Positions 8,714 through 17,341 of a stretch of DNA of 64,000 nt are shown piece by piece; position 1 is the stretch's first letter; the number at the start of each line of letters is the position of its first letter. Source of the stretch: Aurantimonas endophytica (GTDB taxonomy: Bacteria; Pseudomonadota; Alphaproteobacteria; Rhizobiales; Rhizobiaceae); the NCBI RefSeq assembly GCF_014196845.1, contig NZ_JACIEM010000005.1:496001-560000 (forward strand), written 5' to 3'. The notes under the pieces were generated by a model that searched no databases, was not told where the DNA came from, and was given only the letters and a program-made list of their open reading frames with translations. Made by a program: the position numbers and the translations under genes.

Positions 8714-9847
8714 TCAGGCGAGGGCGTCAAGCGCCAGGATGTGGTTGTCCCATTCGAGATCGGCGCGCGTGGGGCGGTCGTCCGCCTCAAGCCGCATCAG
8801 CTGGCCCGCGCCGGTGGTCGCCAGGAAGCCGCTGCCGTCGGGGGCGAGACCGCAGCCGTCGATTATGGCGTGGCGGCTGAGGATGTCGCCGGTCGCTGCC
8901 TGAAGGATCAGCGTCGTGTTGCCGACCGGCGAGGACACCGCCACGCGGGCGCCGTCGCGGCTGGTCGCGACCGAGCCGATATAGTTGCCGAGGCCGGCGA
9001 GGTCGCTCGGCGGCATCTTGCTCAGCGTCAGCGCTTTGCCGGCTTCGGCGAAGCCGACGAGGGGCGGAGCGTCCCCGGCCGGACCCTGGTACTGGCCGCC
9101 GAACCAGACGCGCTGTCGCGCGTCGACGGCGATATGGTGCAGCGAAAGCTTGTGCAGGCCCTGCGGCAGCAGCTGCTTGTCGATCAGCTCGCCGGTGCGC
9201 CGGTCGATGAAGGCGATGGAGGGCTCCATGGTCGGGATGTTGAGCATCTGCCGGCCGTAGTCGGGATGCGTCTCGATCCCGCCATTGGCAACGGCGATGG
9301 TCTCGCCGTCCGGCATCAGCAGCGCCTCGTGCGTGTCCATGCCGTGGGAGGGAAACTCGCCGATGCGGCGGTAGCCGGCGGCGACGTCGTAGACGCCGAT
9401 CATGCCGCGGGCGCCGTCATAGTCATTCTCGGTGGCATAGAGCAGCGCGCCGTCGGGCGAGAAGAAGCCATGGCCGAAGAAGTGCCGTCCCTCGGGAGAG
9501 GTCAGCGTCTGGAGGGTGCGGCCGCTCGCCGGTTCGAACACCACCGCGAAGGTGCGCGGCCTTCGGGAGAAGACGACGGCTCGGCCGCTGATCCTGTCGA
9601 AGGCGATGTCGTGGCCGCGCTCCGGCAGGGTGACGGTGGAGACGATCTCGCCGCGGTCGGAGAACACCGCGCAGCCATAGCTGCCGTCGGGCCTGCGGCA
9701 GGAGGCGCCGAACAGTGCATCGGCGCGATCGAGTGCGGAGGCCGAACGGGGTCCCAGCCCGGCGACGAAGGCGGCGCCGACGCCCGCAAGGAAGCTCCGC
9801 CGGTCGACCTGCGGGCCCGGGCCGAGGGGGAGGGGACGGAACGCCAT
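8714..9847 (-). CDS. DUF1513 domain protein, Tat-exported beta-propeller
   Basis: This 377-residue protein begins with a twin-arginine signal (DRRSFLAGVGAAFVAG, Arg16-Arg17). The rest is a run of propeller-like strands such as HGFFSPDGALLYATENDYD and LHHIAVDARQRVWFGGQYQGP. DUF1513 proteins have no established reaction but recur beside imelysins and DUF1111 cytochromes. It is the last gene of the minus-strand operon, 12 bases after the second imelysin, with an AAGGAG ribosome site. Export by the Tat route suggests it folds before reaching the periplasm. Confidence 0.85.
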   Translation of the reverse strand: MAFRPLPLGPGPQVDRRSFLAGVGAAFVAGLGPRSASALDRADALFGASCRRPDGSYGCAVFSDRGEIVSTVTLPERGHDIAFDRISGRAVVFSRRPRTFAVVFEPASGRTLQTLTSPEGRHFFGHGFFSPDGALLYATENDYDGARGMIGVYDVAAGYRRIGEFPSHGMDTHEALLMPDGETIAVANGGIETHPDYGRQMLNIPTMEPSIAFIDRRTGELIDKQLLPQGLHKLSLHHIAVDARQRVWFGGQYQGPAGDAPPLVGFAEAGKALTLSKMPPSDLAGLGNYIGSVATSRDGARVAVSSPVGNTTLILQAATGDILSRHAIIDGCGLAPDGSGFLATTGAGQLMRLEADDRPTRADLEWDNHILALDALA

Positions 9848-9859
9848 GCCGCGTCTCCT

Positions 9860-10972
9860 TCAGTCGCCGTCGAGCGAGGAGAACCCGCTCGACAGCCCGA
9901 GCGTTGGCGAGAGCTGGGCGTCGAATAGGTCCTGAAGGCTGCCGGTAACGATGAGCAGATAGGTCAGCGCCTGGCGCTGCGGTGACGCGACAGCATCGGT
10001 CAGCGGTTCGGACAGCCCCGCCAGCGTGCGGTCGGCATTGGCGAATTCGAAGTCGATGGAGGTTTCCATATAGGCCTGCGGCGCCGGCAGCAGGGCGGCC
10101 AGATCCGAGCCGGCGAAGAGATCGCGGAGGCCGTCGAAATTGCCCTGAAGCGAGGCCAGCGTCAGTCCGGATCGGCGGAAGATGAAGAGATTGGGCCTGG
10201 CTTCGGCAGCGCTCTTGCCCATTGCCGGGTTGAGCCGCAGGTCGCGGATCGCCTCCAGGCCGTGGACGAAGGTCCCGACGATCTCCTGCAGCGAGTCCGT
10301 CGGGCTGCGATAGGCGGGGTTTTCTGGTGCCGGCGCGGTCAACCGCGCGGTGATGCCGGTCTCGTCGGCCCAGGCGGCGTCGATGGACGAAGCGATCGCC
10401 GCGAGGTTCTGCGCGATGGCGAGCCCATAGGCGCAGCGGAATGCGCCGTCCGGCGTCGCCAGCGTCTCGGAGTCGGTGCCGTAGAGCACGAACTCCAGCG
10501 CGCCCAGGCCCTGCACGGCCACCGACTTGTCGGCCAGGCTATCGGCACTCGTCGCGGTCTGGTCCTCCGTCCCGAGGATCGCCTGGACCTGGCGCAGCGC
10601 GATGCCGCGCCGGTCCGGGAAGAACAGGATCTTCTCCAGACGGTTGTCTTCCACCACGGGGCCGAAGCGGACGAGCTCGATCCGCGACCACGCCCGCACG
10701 AGATCGCCGAAGCGCTCCTCGGCCGCCTGGCGGCTGTCGGTCCCTGGCATTTCGCACAGCGTCGCCATCGCCGAAGCCGTCGCGTCCGCCTGCTGGCGGA
10801 AGGCGGCGTAGCCGGGGCGGATGAACCCATCAATCACGTTGCGCACGACGACGAGGGAGGCGACCGGATCGGCTATCCCGGTCACAGGACCGGCCTCCTG
10901 CGCGGCGGCAGGTCCGGCGGCGAGGCAGAGCGCGAGGCCAAGAGCCGCGAGTCGTTTGATGTGCGTTCTCAC
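9860..10972 (-). CDS. Imelysin family protein with altered GxHxxE motif
   Basis: This 370-residue predicted periplasmic protein has a signal peptide of about 24 residues and an imelysin (peptidase M75) helical body. Imelysins are iron-regulated proteins thought to bind metal or haem-related ligands outside the cytoplasm. At the family's GxHxxE signature this copy reads GLGALE (residues 155-160), so the histidine is a glycine. The first imelysin of the operon keeps the histidine. Translation starts at GTG 10972, overlapping the stop of the DUF1111 gene (GTGA) with GGAG upstream. Whether it still binds the same ligand is unknown. Confidence 0.85.
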   Translation of the reverse strand: MRTHIKRLAALGLALCLAAGPAAAQEAGPVTGIADPVASLVVVRNVIDGFIRPGYAAFRQQADATASAMATLCEMPGTDSRQAAEERFGDLVRAWSRIELVRFGPVVEDNRLEKILFFPDRRGIALRQVQAILGTEDQTATSADSLADKSVAVQGLGALEFVLYGTDSETLATPDGAFRCAYGLAIAQNLAAIASSIDAAWADETGITARLTAPAPENPAYRSPTDSLQEIVGTFVHGLEAIRDLRLNPAMGKSAAEARPNLFIFRRSGLTLASLQGNFDGLRDLFAGSDLAALLPAPQAYMETSIDFEFANADRTLAGLSEPLTDAVASPQRQALTYLLIVTGSLQDLFDAQLSPTLGLSSGFSSLDGD

Positions 10973-12498
10973 AAGGACTCCAGGAAGGCGTGCAAAGCGT
11001 CGCGATCGGCCGCCGCCATGGCGGCGTAGGCGTCCCGGGCAGTCTGACCCTCGCCGCCATGCCAGAGGATTGCCTCGGCAAGGTTCCGGGCGCGGCCGTC
11101 ATGCAGCAAGAACGTGTGGCCGTTGACCGTCTCTGTCAGGCCGATGCCCCAGAGCGGCTGGGTGCGCCATTCGCTGCCGTCCGCATCGCCGACCGGCCTG
11201 CCGTCGGCGAGACCCTCGCCCATGTCGTGCAGCAGGAAGTCCGAATAGGGCCAGATCAGCTGGAAGCGCTGGGCCTTGTCCGGCGCCTTGCGGGAGGTGA
11301 CGAATTTCGGCGTATGGCAGGAGGCGCAGCCGGCGCCGTAGAACAGCTGCTTGCCCTGGAGGACGGCCGGATCGTCGACGTCGCGGCGGGCGGGTACGGC
11401 GAGGTTCTGGGAATAGAAAGTCACGAGATCGAGGATCGGGTCGGGGGCCTCGACCTCGCCCAGTCGCTCCTGAACGCCGGACGGCGCGTCGCGGCAGGCC
11501 TGCTGCGCGATCGAGCATTCGCCGAACGCGTCGGTGACCAGCGGCGTCGAAATGCCGATGTCGCCGGCAAAGGCCTCTGCCGTCTGCGACTTGATCGTCG
11601 GCACGGTGGCCTTCCAGCCAAAGCGGGCGAGCGTGAGCGAACCGGTCTCGGGGTCCCGGGCCATCGAGGCCTTGCCGGATATCCCGTCTTCATCGGCATC
11701 TTCGGGATCGGCGAGCGCCAGTATGTCGGCCGGCTCGATCTGCTCGACGAGGCCGAGCCCGATCATCGGCGGCGCGATGCGCGGCGACAGCATCACGTCC
11801 GGATCGAGCGGGCCGTAGGCGAGGTCCTCCACCCGGTAGCTTGGCCGGCGCAGGCTGACGACGGCGCCGTCGGCCAGCGTGACGGGCTCTTCGACGTAGT
11901 CGATCGCCATGCGGCCTTCGCCCTCGAGGCCCGGCACGGCGAAATGCTGCAGTTGGCCGCCATAGGTCGGCTCGGGGATCCGGGTCAGTTCGCGGTCGGC
12001 GAGCTTCTGGCGTTCCTCGTCCGTGCGCGGCGGCACCGAGAGGCGCAGGAACATCGAGACGGCCGTCTCGCCGTCCGCCGGCGGCCGGCCGCGGCCATCC
12101 TTCAGATGGCAGCTCTGGCAGGCCCTGGCGTTGAACAGCGGGCCTAGCCCGTCCGACGCCTCGGTGGAGGACGGCGAGGAGACCCAAAGCTTGCGAAACA
12201 GCGCATTACCGAGCTTGAAGCGGTCTTCGCCCTCGAAGGTCTGGTTGGCGGAGATGTGGCTGAAGGAGTCGCGGTTGACCAGCTTCTGGGACGTCGCGGC
12301 ACCTGCGGGCATCGCCTCGAAAGCCTCGGGGCGGGAGAACTCGGTGGTCGGGGCCGTGACCTTCGCCACCCGGGCGCGATCATTCGGCGTCAGGTCGCCA
12401 CGGACCGGCCGGTCGAGTCCCACGGCCGAGGTCAGGTTCAGCGCCGCCGGCAGCACGATGGCCGCAGCGATCACCGTCATGCGTGCGGCAAGCCGCAT
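10969..12498 (-). CDS. DUF1111 di-haem oxidoreductase (thiol oxidoreductase-like)
   Basis: This 509-residue exported protein carries two haem c motifs, CQSCH (C127, C130, H131) and CASCH in the C-terminal third (encoded near 11313-11327). The DUF1111 family is distantly related to di-haem peroxidases. Its reaction is unproven, but it is genetically linked to iron-responsive imelysins, where a metal-redox role is proposed. Start ATG 12498 follows GGGAGAG and a hydrophobic N-terminal segment serves as signal. It lies between the two imelysin genes, overlapping the downstream one by four bases and 78 bases from the upstream one, which supports a single operon. Confidence 0.88.
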   Translation of the reverse strand: MRLAARMTVIAAAIVLPAALNLTSAVGLDRPVRGDLTPNDRARVAKVTAPTTEFSRPEAFEAMPAGAATSQKLVNRDSFSHISANQTFEGEDRFKLGNALFRKLWVSSPSSTEASDGLGPLFNARACQSCHLKDGRGRPPADGETAVSMFLRLSVPPRTDEERQKLADRELTRIPEPTYGGQLQHFAVPGLEGEGRMAIDYVEEPVTLADGAVVSLRRPSYRVEDLAYGPLDPDVMLSPRIAPPMIGLGLVEQIEPADILALADPEDADEDGISGKASMARDPETGSLTLARFGWKATVPTIKSQTAEAFAGDIGISTPLVTDAFGECSIAQQACRDAPSGVQERLGEVEAPDPILDLVTFYSQNLAVPARRDVDDPAVLQGKQLFYGAGCASCHTPKFVTSRKAPDKAQRFQLIWPYSDFLLHDMGEGLADGRPVGDADGSEWRTQPLWGIGLTETVNGHTFLLHDGRARNLAEAILWHGGEGQTARDAYAAMAAADRDALHAFLESL

Positions 12499-12576
12499 TC
12501 AACTCTCCCGATTGCCTTACCGATCTCGCCGGCGATGCGGGCCGGCAGGCTTGCGCCCGCCACACCCGGTCCGGGA

Positions 12577-13869
12577 TTACTGGAAGACCGCGTCGACGTT
12601 GTCGAGGCTGTCGGAACCCTCGATGGTGACGCTGCCGAGATCGAGCGCCGCGACGGCGCGCTCGATCGTACGGGTCTGCTTGACGAGACCGTCGATCGCC
12701 GCCTGCACCCGCGCGTTTCCTTCGGCATTGCCTTCGCCGATCTGCTGGTCGTAGGCCTCGCCGCCTTCGGCCGCCGCGGCCATCAGCCGCATCGCCTCGA
12801 TCGTGGCGTCAAGATCGGCACGAAGCTCTGCGTCGACCGCTTCGTCCTTGGCTGCAACGAGGTCGGACACCGAAGGGCCTTCGACGACGGTTCCGTCGGT
12901 CCGCTCGTAGCGGCCGGTATAGACGTTGCGGATGCCGATGGCGTCGTAGAGATGCGAGACGTGGGTGTTGTCGGAGAAGCAGTCGTGCTCCTCCTCCGGA
13001 TCGTGCAGCAGCAGCCCGAGCTTCATCCGCTCACCCGCCAGTTCGCCGTACGAGAGCGAGCCCATGCCGGTGAGGATGGCCGAGATCGCCGCGTCTGGCG
13101 CATCGGTGAGCGCCTTGCGCGCGGCGCCGTCGGCCTGCCAGTTGCCAACCATCTCCTCGAGGTCGGTGACGAGGAGGTCGGTGGCGGCAGCGAGATATTC
13201 GCCGCGCCGGTCACAATTGCCGTTGGTGCAGTCGTCGCCCTTCGCATAGTCGGTGAAGAGGCGCTCGCCGGCGCCGGCCTCGGTGCCGTTGAGATCCTGG
13301 CCCCACAGCAGGAACTCGACCGCATGGTAGCCGGTGGCGACATTGGCTTCGATGCCGCCGGCCTCCTGCAGCTCGTCCTGCAGCAGCGCCGGGGTGATCG
13401 TCGTCGCGTCGATGGTCTCGCCGGCGACCGACAGCTGCGGGTTGGCGATGAGATTGGCCGTATAGAGGCCGTTCTCGTCGGATTCGCTGCCGTAGCTCTG
13501 GTCGACATAGTCGATCATGCCTTCGTCGAGCGGCCAGGCGTTCACCCGGCCTTCCCAGTCGTCAACGATCGGATTGCCGAAGCGGAACGCCTCGGTCTGC
13601 TGGTAGCTCGGTCGGGAGTCGCGCCAGGCCTGGCGCGCCGCCGTCATGGTCGCTTCGCTGGGATCGGCGATCAGCGCGTCCGTCGCCGCATCCAGTGCCT
13701 TGGCTGTCGCCAGCGCATCCTCGTATCCGGCAAGGGCGATGTCGGCGTAGGTCGCGACGACGGCGGCGGTATCGGTCTCCTGCGCTGCCGTCGGTGCCGC
13801 GCCCACGATCAAGAGGGCCGAAGCAAGAGCGCACGCCAGGCGTGCGCTGTTCATCGCGATGATATTCAT
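12577..13869 (-). CDS. irpA: Imelysin (IrpA-like iron-regulated protein)
   Basis: This 430-residue predicted periplasmic imelysin has a signal peptide to about residue 29 and retains the GYHAVE form of the GxHxxE signature (G180, H182, E185). The ATG at 13869 is chosen because it follows GGGAGG at good spacing and begins the hydrophobic signal; the frame extends to 13899 without such support. It is the first gene of the irpA-DUF1111-imelysin-DUF1513 operon. A candidate Irr box lies about 120 bases upstream. IrpA-type proteins are linked to iron acquisition in cyanobacteria and alphaproteobacteria; the ligand is not certain. Confidence 0.88.
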   Translation of the reverse strand: MNIIAMNSARLACALASALLIVGAAPTAAQETDTAAVVATYADIALAGYEDALATAKALDAATDALIADPSEATMTAARQAWRDSRPSYQQTEAFRFGNPIVDDWEGRVNAWPLDEGMIDYVDQSYGSESDENGLYTANLIANPQLSVAGETIDATTITPALLQDELQEAGGIEANVATGYHAVEFLLWGQDLNGTEAGAGERLFTDYAKGDDCTNGNCDRRGEYLAAATDLLVTDLEEMVGNWQADGAARKALTDAPDAAISAILTGMGSLSYGELAGERMKLGLLLHDPEEEHDCFSDNTHVSHLYDAIGIRNVYTGRYERTDGTVVEGPSVSDLVAAKDEAVDAELRADLDATIEAMRLMAAAAEGGEAYDQQIGEGNAEGNARVQAAIDGLVKQTRTIERAVAALDLGSVTIEGSDSLDNVDAVFQ

Positions 13870-13985
13870 GGAGCCTCCCGCCGGGCACGTGCCGGCCAAG
13901 TCGTTTTCGCAAATGGCGCACCTTGGTGCGCCGTCTCTGCTTTGGCTACGACCGGGCGGGGCTAGCTGTCAACAAGTAAGCAAAG

Positions 13986-14002
13986 TTTAGAATCGTTCGA
14001 TA
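13986..14002 (-). promoter_or_regulatory. Candidate Irr (ICE) box upstream of irpA
   Basis: The 17-base sequence TTTAGAATCGTTCGATA matches 12 of the 14 fixed positions of the TTTAGAA-N3-TTCTAAA Irr motif as I remember it. It is embedded in an overlapping repeat TAGAA-N10-TTCTA (13988-14007). It lies about 117 bases upstream of the irpA start in an AT-rich patch between two genes. Iron control of irpA through Irr would fit the family. The motif match is visual only. Confidence 0.5.
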
Positions 14003-14053
14003 TTCTATCGCTGCTTCGTGGAATCATTCCAAGCTGACAGGCTGCGGGCGATC

Positions 14054-15607
14054 CTATCCTTTGGACACGTCGCGGAGGATCATCAGGAAGGACGGTTCGA
14101 GTTCAAAGCCGGACACCCCCGCGCTGGACACGGCATTCTGCTTCCAGTTGGCGATGAACGCCCACGGCGCGTCGTCATGGACGATCCGCTGGATCTGCTT
14201 GTACAGGTCGCCGCGGACAGCCTGGTCGGTTGAACGCCGGGCCTCGCCCAGCAGTCGGTCGACCTCGGCGTTGGAATAGTAGCCGGCGTTAAAACCGCCA
14301 TTGTCGGGAAAAGCGTCCGAGCGGAGCGCCAGAAACGGCAGCGTGTCCGGGTCGTTGGTCATCCATGCCATCTCCGCCATGTCCGCCTTGCCTTCCAGAC
14401 CCGGATTGACGTTGGAGAGGAAGGTGTTCCACTCGTAGGTTTCGATGCGGGCGTTGAGACCCACCGCCGCTAGATCGGCCTGGATGGCGGTCGCCATGGC
14501 GACAGGGTCGAGCATGCCGGAGCCCCCTTCGGCGACGTAGAAGGTCAGCGTGGCGCCTTCCGCTCCGGCTTCCCTGATGAGCGCTCGCGCCTTTTCCGGA
14601 TCGTGCGGGTAGGGCTCGACCGTCTCGTCATGGGCCCAGTCGAAGGCTCGCGGGATCGGCCCTGCGGCGACCGAGGCCGACCCCTTCAGGACCCCGTCGA
14701 CGATTGCCTGCTTGTCGATGGCGTAGTTCACCGCCTGGCGGACCCGCTTGTCGGCGAACGGACCTTCCTTGGTATTGAGGATCAGAAACCAGAGATGCGG
14801 GCCGGCTTCCTCATGGACGACGAAGCCGGGGTCTGCGCGGAAGGTAGCCAGATTGGCGGCCGGCGCCTCGACCATCAGGTCGATCTCGCCGGCCAGCATC
14901 TGCGCGGTCCGTGCGGCGGCATCGACGATCGGTTTGAACTCGACCGCTTCGAGCTCCGGCGCATCCGCCCAGTAGTCGTCGTTGCGGCTGATCGCCACCT
15001 TGGCGTCCGGCTCCCATGCGTCAAAGCGGAAGGGGCCCGTTCCGACGGGGCGGCGACCGAATTCCGTGCCCGTTTCGGCCACCGCCGCGGGCGAGACGAT
15101 CAGCCCCGTCGGGTAGGCAAGCGCGGACAGGAAGGGGGCGAAGGGTTCGCGCAACACAAATTCGACCGTCAGCGGATCGACGACGGTCACCTCCTCGACG
15201 GCAGAAAAGAAGAACGCCAGCGGAAACGGTCCGGTACTATGAAAAGGGTGATCGGCCTCTAGCATCCGGTCGAAGGTGAACTTCACGGCCGCGGCGTCGA
15301 AGGCCGTGCCGTCGTGGAAGGTCACGTCCTCGCGCAGCTGGAAACGATAGGTCAGTCCATCATCGGATATGGTCCAGCTCGTGGCGAGCGCCGGCTCCAC
15401 TTCCATGGTGCCTTTCCTGAAGCGCACCAGCCCGTCATAGAGATTCACCAGGATGCGGAAGTCGTTGGTCGCGGTCACGGCCTGCGGATCCAGCGACTTC
15501 GGCTCGGCGACCTGTCCGACCACGAGCACGTCCGGCGGCGTCTGCGCCATAGCCGGCGCCGCGACGGCCATGAGAGCGGCCGTCATCAGCGTGATGAACC
15601 ATTTCAT
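14054..15607 (-). CDS. ABC transporter family 5 solute-binding protein (oligopeptide/dipeptide type)
   Basis: This 517-residue periplasmic binding protein has a clean signal peptide (MKWFITLMTAALMAVAAPAMA). Its body is of the DppA/OppA cluster, beginning DVLVVGQVAEPKSLDPQAVTATNDF after the signal, with a later WTISDDGLTYRFQLREDVTFHDG block. It should capture a peptide or similar solute for uptake. The start at 15607 follows GGAG. No permease or ATPase genes are adjacent, so it is an orphan that must use a transporter encoded elsewhere. The stop lies just beyond the irpA promoter region. Confidence 0.88.
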   Translation of the reverse strand: MKWFITLMTAALMAVAAPAMAQTPPDVLVVGQVAEPKSLDPQAVTATNDFRILVNLYDGLVRFRKGTMEVEPALATSWTISDDGLTYRFQLREDVTFHDGTAFDAAAVKFTFDRMLEADHPFHSTGPFPLAFFFSAVEEVTVVDPLTVEFVLREPFAPFLSALAYPTGLIVSPAAVAETGTEFGRRPVGTGPFRFDAWEPDAKVAISRNDDYWADAPELEAVEFKPIVDAAARTAQMLAGEIDLMVEAPAANLATFRADPGFVVHEEAGPHLWFLILNTKEGPFADKRVRQAVNYAIDKQAIVDGVLKGSASVAAGPIPRAFDWAHDETVEPYPHDPEKARALIREAGAEGATLTFYVAEGGSGMLDPVAMATAIQADLAAVGLNARIETYEWNTFLSNVNPGLEGKADMAEMAWMTNDPDTLPFLALRSDAFPDNGGFNAGYYSNAEVDRLLGEARRSTDQAVRGDLYKQIQRIVHDDAPWAFIANWKQNAVSSAGVSGFELEPSFLMILRDVSKG

Positions 15608-15751
15608 TCGGGAACTCCGGTTGGGGAGGGCGGCGGTGGAATCGTTCCGCCATCTCAACCAATCGTCGGGCCGAAATGAGGCCCTGACGGGGTACCGGCC
15701 TGAAGGGCCATGCCAGGACGGCATACCAGCCCCGCAGATCGGGTCACGGCA

Positions 15752-16123
15752 TCAGTTGATGAAATTGAAGAAATAGGTGGCGACCGCGAGGATCAGGCCG
15801 ACGATGGCGGCCGGGATCAGCACGCTCGGCGGCTGCCGGCCCGCGATGTCCGCAGTATCATCCGCGCTGTCCCGCGGGGGAGGGAAATGAAAGCCGCGGC
15901 GGCCGAGCTTCACGGTTGGCGTCCATGCCTGCTCGTAGCTTTCCACGACAGACGGAGGAGGTGGTGGAACGCTCTGCGCCGCTTCGTCGGTGGGTGGATC
16001 GGTCTCGGCAGTGGATGGCGACGGGGGCTTGTCTGCGCCTGCTACGGGCAAGCCCGCGCTGCCGGCGAACATCAATGCCGTGTCGTCGCCAAATCCCTCG
16101 GGAAAGGCTTTCGTGCCCTTCAT
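15752..16123 (-). CDS. Hypothetical proline-rich single-pass membrane protein
   Basis: I do not recognise this 123-residue protein. ATG 16123 follows a good GGAGGTG ribosome site, which is the main reason to call it coding. It has an acidic, proline- and serine-rich N-terminal half (a PPPPP run near residue 55), a basic GRRGFHFPPPR patch, and one C-terminal membrane helix (IPAAIVGLILAVATYFF) close to the end. A tail-anchored inner-membrane protein with the bulk in the cytoplasm is the simplest topology. It is divergent from the aldolase gene. Confidence 0.6.
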   Translation of the reverse strand: MKGTKAFPEGFGDDTALMFAGSAGLPVAGADKPPSPSTAETDPPTDEAAQSVPPPPPSVVESYEQAWTPTVKLGRRGFHFPPPRDSADDTADIAGRQPPSVLIPAAIVGLILAVATYFFNFIN

Positions 16124-16350
16124 TATGACGCACCTCCAATTCGGAAATCGGCTGGACGCCCGATGGTTCCGAGTCCTCGCAAGTCGTGGGATCAAGACAT
16201 TCCGGCGACCCTCGCGCCCGCCGGTTCTCTTCAACCGATTTTAATATGGCAGAAGACGGCCACGCGTCTGGACGAGACGGTGACATGCCACCACAACGGA
16301 ACCCTATCATGAAGGCTGCCCCGGAGGCGGCCGAGGCAAGGAAAACACAT

Positions 16351-17262
16351 ATGCTGAGAACCGAGGTCGTCCGTAACATCCTGTCCTGGTACGAGGGCGA
16401 GACGCCCGGGTTGAAGGCCAACCTGTCACGTCTGCTGATGCACGGCCGCCTCGGCGGTACCGGCCGCGTCGTCATCCTCCCGGTAGACCAAGGCTTCGAG
16501 CACGGCCCCGCCCGCAGCTTCGCGCCGAATCCGGCCGCCTACGACCCGCATTACCTCTACGAACTGGCGATCGAAGCGGGCGTATCGGGCTATGCCGCGC
16601 CTCTCGGTCTGCTCGAGCAGGGCGCTGACACGTTCGCCGGCGAGGTGCCGCTCATCCTGAAGCTGAACAGCGGCAACGGCCTGGTCTCGGGCAACGACCA
16701 GGCGATGACCGGCAAGGTCGAGGATGCGATGCGGCTCGGCTGCGTCGGCGTGGGCTTCACCATCTACCCGGGCTCGGAAAGCTCCTACGAGATGATCGAG
16801 GAACTGCGCGACCTCAGCCTCCAGGCCAAGTCGCGCGGCCTGATGACGGTCGTGTGGTCCTATCCGCGCGGCGGCAAGGTCACCAAGGAGGGTGAGACCG
16901 GGCTCGACATCATCGCCTATGGCGCCCACATGGCGGCGCTGATGGGGGCGACGATCATCAAGGTGAAGCTTCCGACCGACCACGTCGACCTCGATGCCGC
17001 CAAGGCCACCTACCAGGACAACGACATCCCACGGGCAACAGCCGCCGACAGGGTGCGCCACGTGATGCAGGCCTCCTTTGCCGGCAAGCGGCTGGTGGTG
17101 TTCTCCGGCGGCGCCGCGAAGAATACCGAGGAATTGCTGGAGGAGGTGCGCGCGATCCGCGAGGGCGGCGGCAACGGCTCGATCATCGGGCGCAACTCGT
17201 TCCAGCGTCCCCGTGCCGAAGCGGTCAAGCTCCTCGGCCAGGTCATGGACCTCTACGCCTGA
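16351..17262 (+). CDS. Class I fructose-bisphosphate aldolase (DhnA/FbaB type)
   Basis: This 303-residue enzyme should split fructose 1,6-bisphosphate by Schiff-base chemistry. It belongs to the archaeal/DhnA branch, with blocks VVILPVDQGFEHGPARSF, TIIKVKLPTD (carrying the expected Schiff-base lysine) and VFSGGAAK. ATG 16351 is chosen because family members start close to LRTEVVRNILSWYEG and an AAGGA lies upstream; ATG 16309 in frame is an alternative. The gene stands alone rather than next to pgk or gap. Confidence 0.9.
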   Translation: MLRTEVVRNILSWYEGETPGLKANLSRLLMHGRLGGTGRVVILPVDQGFEHGPARSFAPNPAAYDPHYLYELAIEAGVSGYAAPLGLLEQGADTFAGEVPLILKLNSGNGLVSGNDQAMTGKVEDAMRLGCVGVGFTIYPGSESSYEMIEELRDLSLQAKSRGLMTVVWSYPRGGKVTKEGETGLDIIAYGAHMAALMGATIIKVKLPTDHVDLDAAKATYQDNDIPRATAADRVRHVMQASFAGKRLVVFSGGAAKNTEELLEEVRAIREGGGNGSIIGRNSFQRPRAEAVKLLGQVMDLYA

Positions 17263-17265
17263 TCG

Positions 17266-17297
17266 ATGGGCTCCGGGCGCCGAACGCGTCCGGAGCC
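17266..17297 (+). terminator. Hairpin after the aldolase gene
   Basis: A 9-bp perfect stem (GGGCTCCGG/CCGGAGCCC) with a 13-base loop follows the aldolase stop within a few bases. There is no T-tract, so termination here would be weak or Rho-assisted. Confidence 0.35.
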
Positions 17298-17341
17298 CCC
17301 TCAGGCTGCCGCCGGCGCGGGGGCGGTGCTATGGTGAGGCG

